From: an uncultured Bacilli bacterium
Lineage (GTDB): Bacteria; Bacillota_I; Bacilli_A; RF39; UBA660
Direction of reading: 5' to 3'
Assembly: GCA_947626035.1 (NCBI GenBank)
Contig: CANQQR010000002.1
Coordinates: 1-37,174, forward strand
Length of the DNA stretch: 37,174 bases
In this document: one piece after another, positions 35,633 to 37,174 of the stretch
Layout of the letters: every line of letters starts with the position of its first letter
Numbering within the stretch: position 1 is the stretch's first letter
Position numbers and translations under genes: made by a program
Notes under the pieces: model-generated
What the model saw: the letters and a program-made list of their open reading frames with translations, nothing else
Told to the model about the DNA's origin: nothing
Databases searched by the model: none

Positions 35633-37174
35633 TTACCTCTTTAGTTCTTTCTTAATATTATTATATATGCTTTCGGGGTCTAGATGCAAGTGTATTAGTA
35701 TTTCTTTTCTACTTCCTTGTTTTACAAATGTGTCTTCTACCCCATATGTTATTATGTTTTTGTTTGATATTGTGTTTAGGTAGCTACCAAGTGAACCTAT
35801 TTTCATGCTTTCTTCGTATACAAATATCGGTTTGTTCTTTTTTTGTATTTTGTTAAAGTATAGTGTGTCTATTGGTTTTATGAATCTTGCGTTTACTAGT
35901 TCTACTTCTATGTTATCTTGTTTTAGTTTTTCTATTATTTCTAATGATTCATTTACGAAGTCTCCGTATGTTATAAGGGTTGCGTCTTTTCCTTTTGTTA
36001 TTTGTTCCCATGAGCCTATAGGGATTTTTTTTATTTCGCCTTTTTTATATTCTATTTTGTTTCTTGAGTATCTTATACAGAATGGGCTAGATGCTTGTAT
36101 TGCTGTTTTTAGTAAGTTTGTAGCTTCTATGCTGTCTTTTGGACAAGATATTATTATGTTAGGTATGGGAAGTAAGAATGTTATATCGAATAAGCCTTGG
36201 TGGGTTTCGCCATCTTCTCCTACTATGCCTGAACGGTCTATTCCTATTATTACGTGTGAGTTCATTCTGGCTATGTCATGGACTATTTCGTCATAGCCTC
36301 TTTGTAAGAAACTAGAGTATATTGATACAAATGGGATTTTGTGTTCTAGGCTTAGAGCATTTGCAAGTATTAGTGCGTGTTCTTCTGCTATTCCTGTGTC
36401 TATAAAGTTTTTTGGGTACATGTTTTTGAATTTTGTTAGTTTTGAGCCTGTTTCCATTGCTGGGGTTATTACTATGATGTCTTCGTTCATTAGTCTGATT
36501 ATTGAGTCACTTATTATTTCGCTCCAGGAAGTTTTGTTTGAGTCATTGGAGCTTATTATTTTACCTGTGACTTTGTCAAATGAGCTAACACCGTGCCATA
36601 CACCAGTTTTGTCGTTTTCTGCAAATTTGTAGCCTTTTCCTTTTTCTGTTATTACGTGTATTAGTACTGGACCATTTGATTTTTTTGCAAGGGTTAAGTA
36701 TGTTATTAGGTCGTTATAGTCATGTCCATTTATTGGACCATAGTAGTCTATTCCAAGTTCTTCAAATATGAAACCTTCTTTTACGTATAGTTTTTTTATG
36801 CTTTGTTTTATGTTTCTTACTACGTTATATATTTTAGGGAATTTTGATAGTATTTTTTTTGTTTTGTTTTTTGCTAGTTTGTAGTTGTTTTTGTTTCTTA
36901 GTTTGTCTAAGTGATTGTGTAGTGCACCTACGCTTTCAGATATGCTCATGTTGTTGTCGTTTAGTATTATTATTAGTTTTGTTTGTAGGTCTCCTATTTG
37001 GTTTAGTGCTTCATAGCATAAGCCATTACTTATTGATCCGTCTCCTATTACGGCTATTACGTTGTTTTTTTCTTTGTTCATGTCTCTTCCTAGTGCAAGG
37101 CCTAGAGCTGCACTTAGACTAGTACTTGAGTGACCTGCTTCGTATGCGTCATGGGGGCTTTCACTCATTTTTTG
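35633..37174 (-). CDS. dxs: 1-deoxy-D-xylulose-5-phosphate synthase, partial (5' end beyond window)
   Basis: SPHDAYEAGHSSTSLSAALGLALGRD; AVIGDGSISNGLCYEALN; DRSGIVGEDGETHQGLFDI. Confidence 0.93.
   Translation of the reverse strand, partial: QKMSESPHDAYEAGHSSTSLSAALGLALGRDMNKEKNNVIAVIGDGSISNGLCYEALNQIGDLQTKLIIILNDNNMSISESVGALHNHLDKLRNKNNYKLAKNKTKKILSKFPKIYNVVRNIKQSIKKLYVKEGFIFEELGIDYYGPINGHDYNDLITYLTLAKKSNGPVLIHVITEKGKGYKFAENDKTGVWHGVSSFDKVTGKIISSNDSNKTSWSEIISDSIIRLMNEDIIVITPAMETGSKLTKFKNMYPKNFIDTGIAEEHALILANALSLEHKIPFVSIYSSFLQRGYDEIVHDIARMNSHVIIGIDRSGIVGEDGETHQGLFDITFLLPIPNIIISCPKDSIEATNLLKTAIQASSPFCIRYSRNKIEYKKGEIKKIPIGSWEQITKGKDATLITYGDFVNESLEIIEKLKQDNIEVELVNARFIKPIDTLYFNKIQKKNKPIFVYEESMKIGSLGSYLNTISNKNIITYGVEDTFVKQGSRKEILIHLHLDPESIYNNIKKELKR

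Noticed and set aside
36844-37122. Plus-strand ORFs across dxs, rnhB, prsA, deoB and xerD (e.g. 36844-37122, 35133-35504, 31362-31643)
   Set aside because: Leu/Phe/Cys-rich translations typical of the reverse strand of AT-rich genes; no SD.

Overview
AT-rich Firmicutes-type window (very low GC, codons ending in A/T). Most of it is housekeeping and sporulation backbone: uvrC, holA, lon, nusB, xseA/xseB, tex, uppS, mnmA, an HU-family gene, deoB, xerD-type recombinase, tcdA/yrvM-like, prsA-type foldase, rnhB and a partial dxs. Sporulation-type genes include spoVID/LysM-like, cotS-like, ylbJ, ylbL-like, spoIVB and spoIIM-like. An accessory island at about 9.7-17.7 kb breaks this pattern. It contains a PemK/MazF-like toxin candidate with a 50-aa partner, and an ABC ATPase-permease fusion with a degraded Walker A. 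It also contains two diverged copies of a ~125-bp promoter/leader repeat, a leader peptide with a G8 tract, and a three-gene prepilin-like operon. The most unusual object is a secreted/anchored protein (14857-16464) whose C-terminus holds a sharply bounded GC-rich, A-poor block that looks like the variable region of a diversity-generating retroelement (DGR); no reverse transcriptase or template repeat is visible in the window. Other second-look items are a likely 6S RNA upstream of tcdA, a neighbouring pseudoknotted structured RNA ending inside the prsA 3' end, a GC-rich structured RNA near 9.8 kb, and several unannotated micro-ORFs (11-aa MSWFRKLFPWL; 49-aa Asn/Ser/Arg repeat protein; 34-aa membrane peptide). 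All family calls were made by eye, without database searches.
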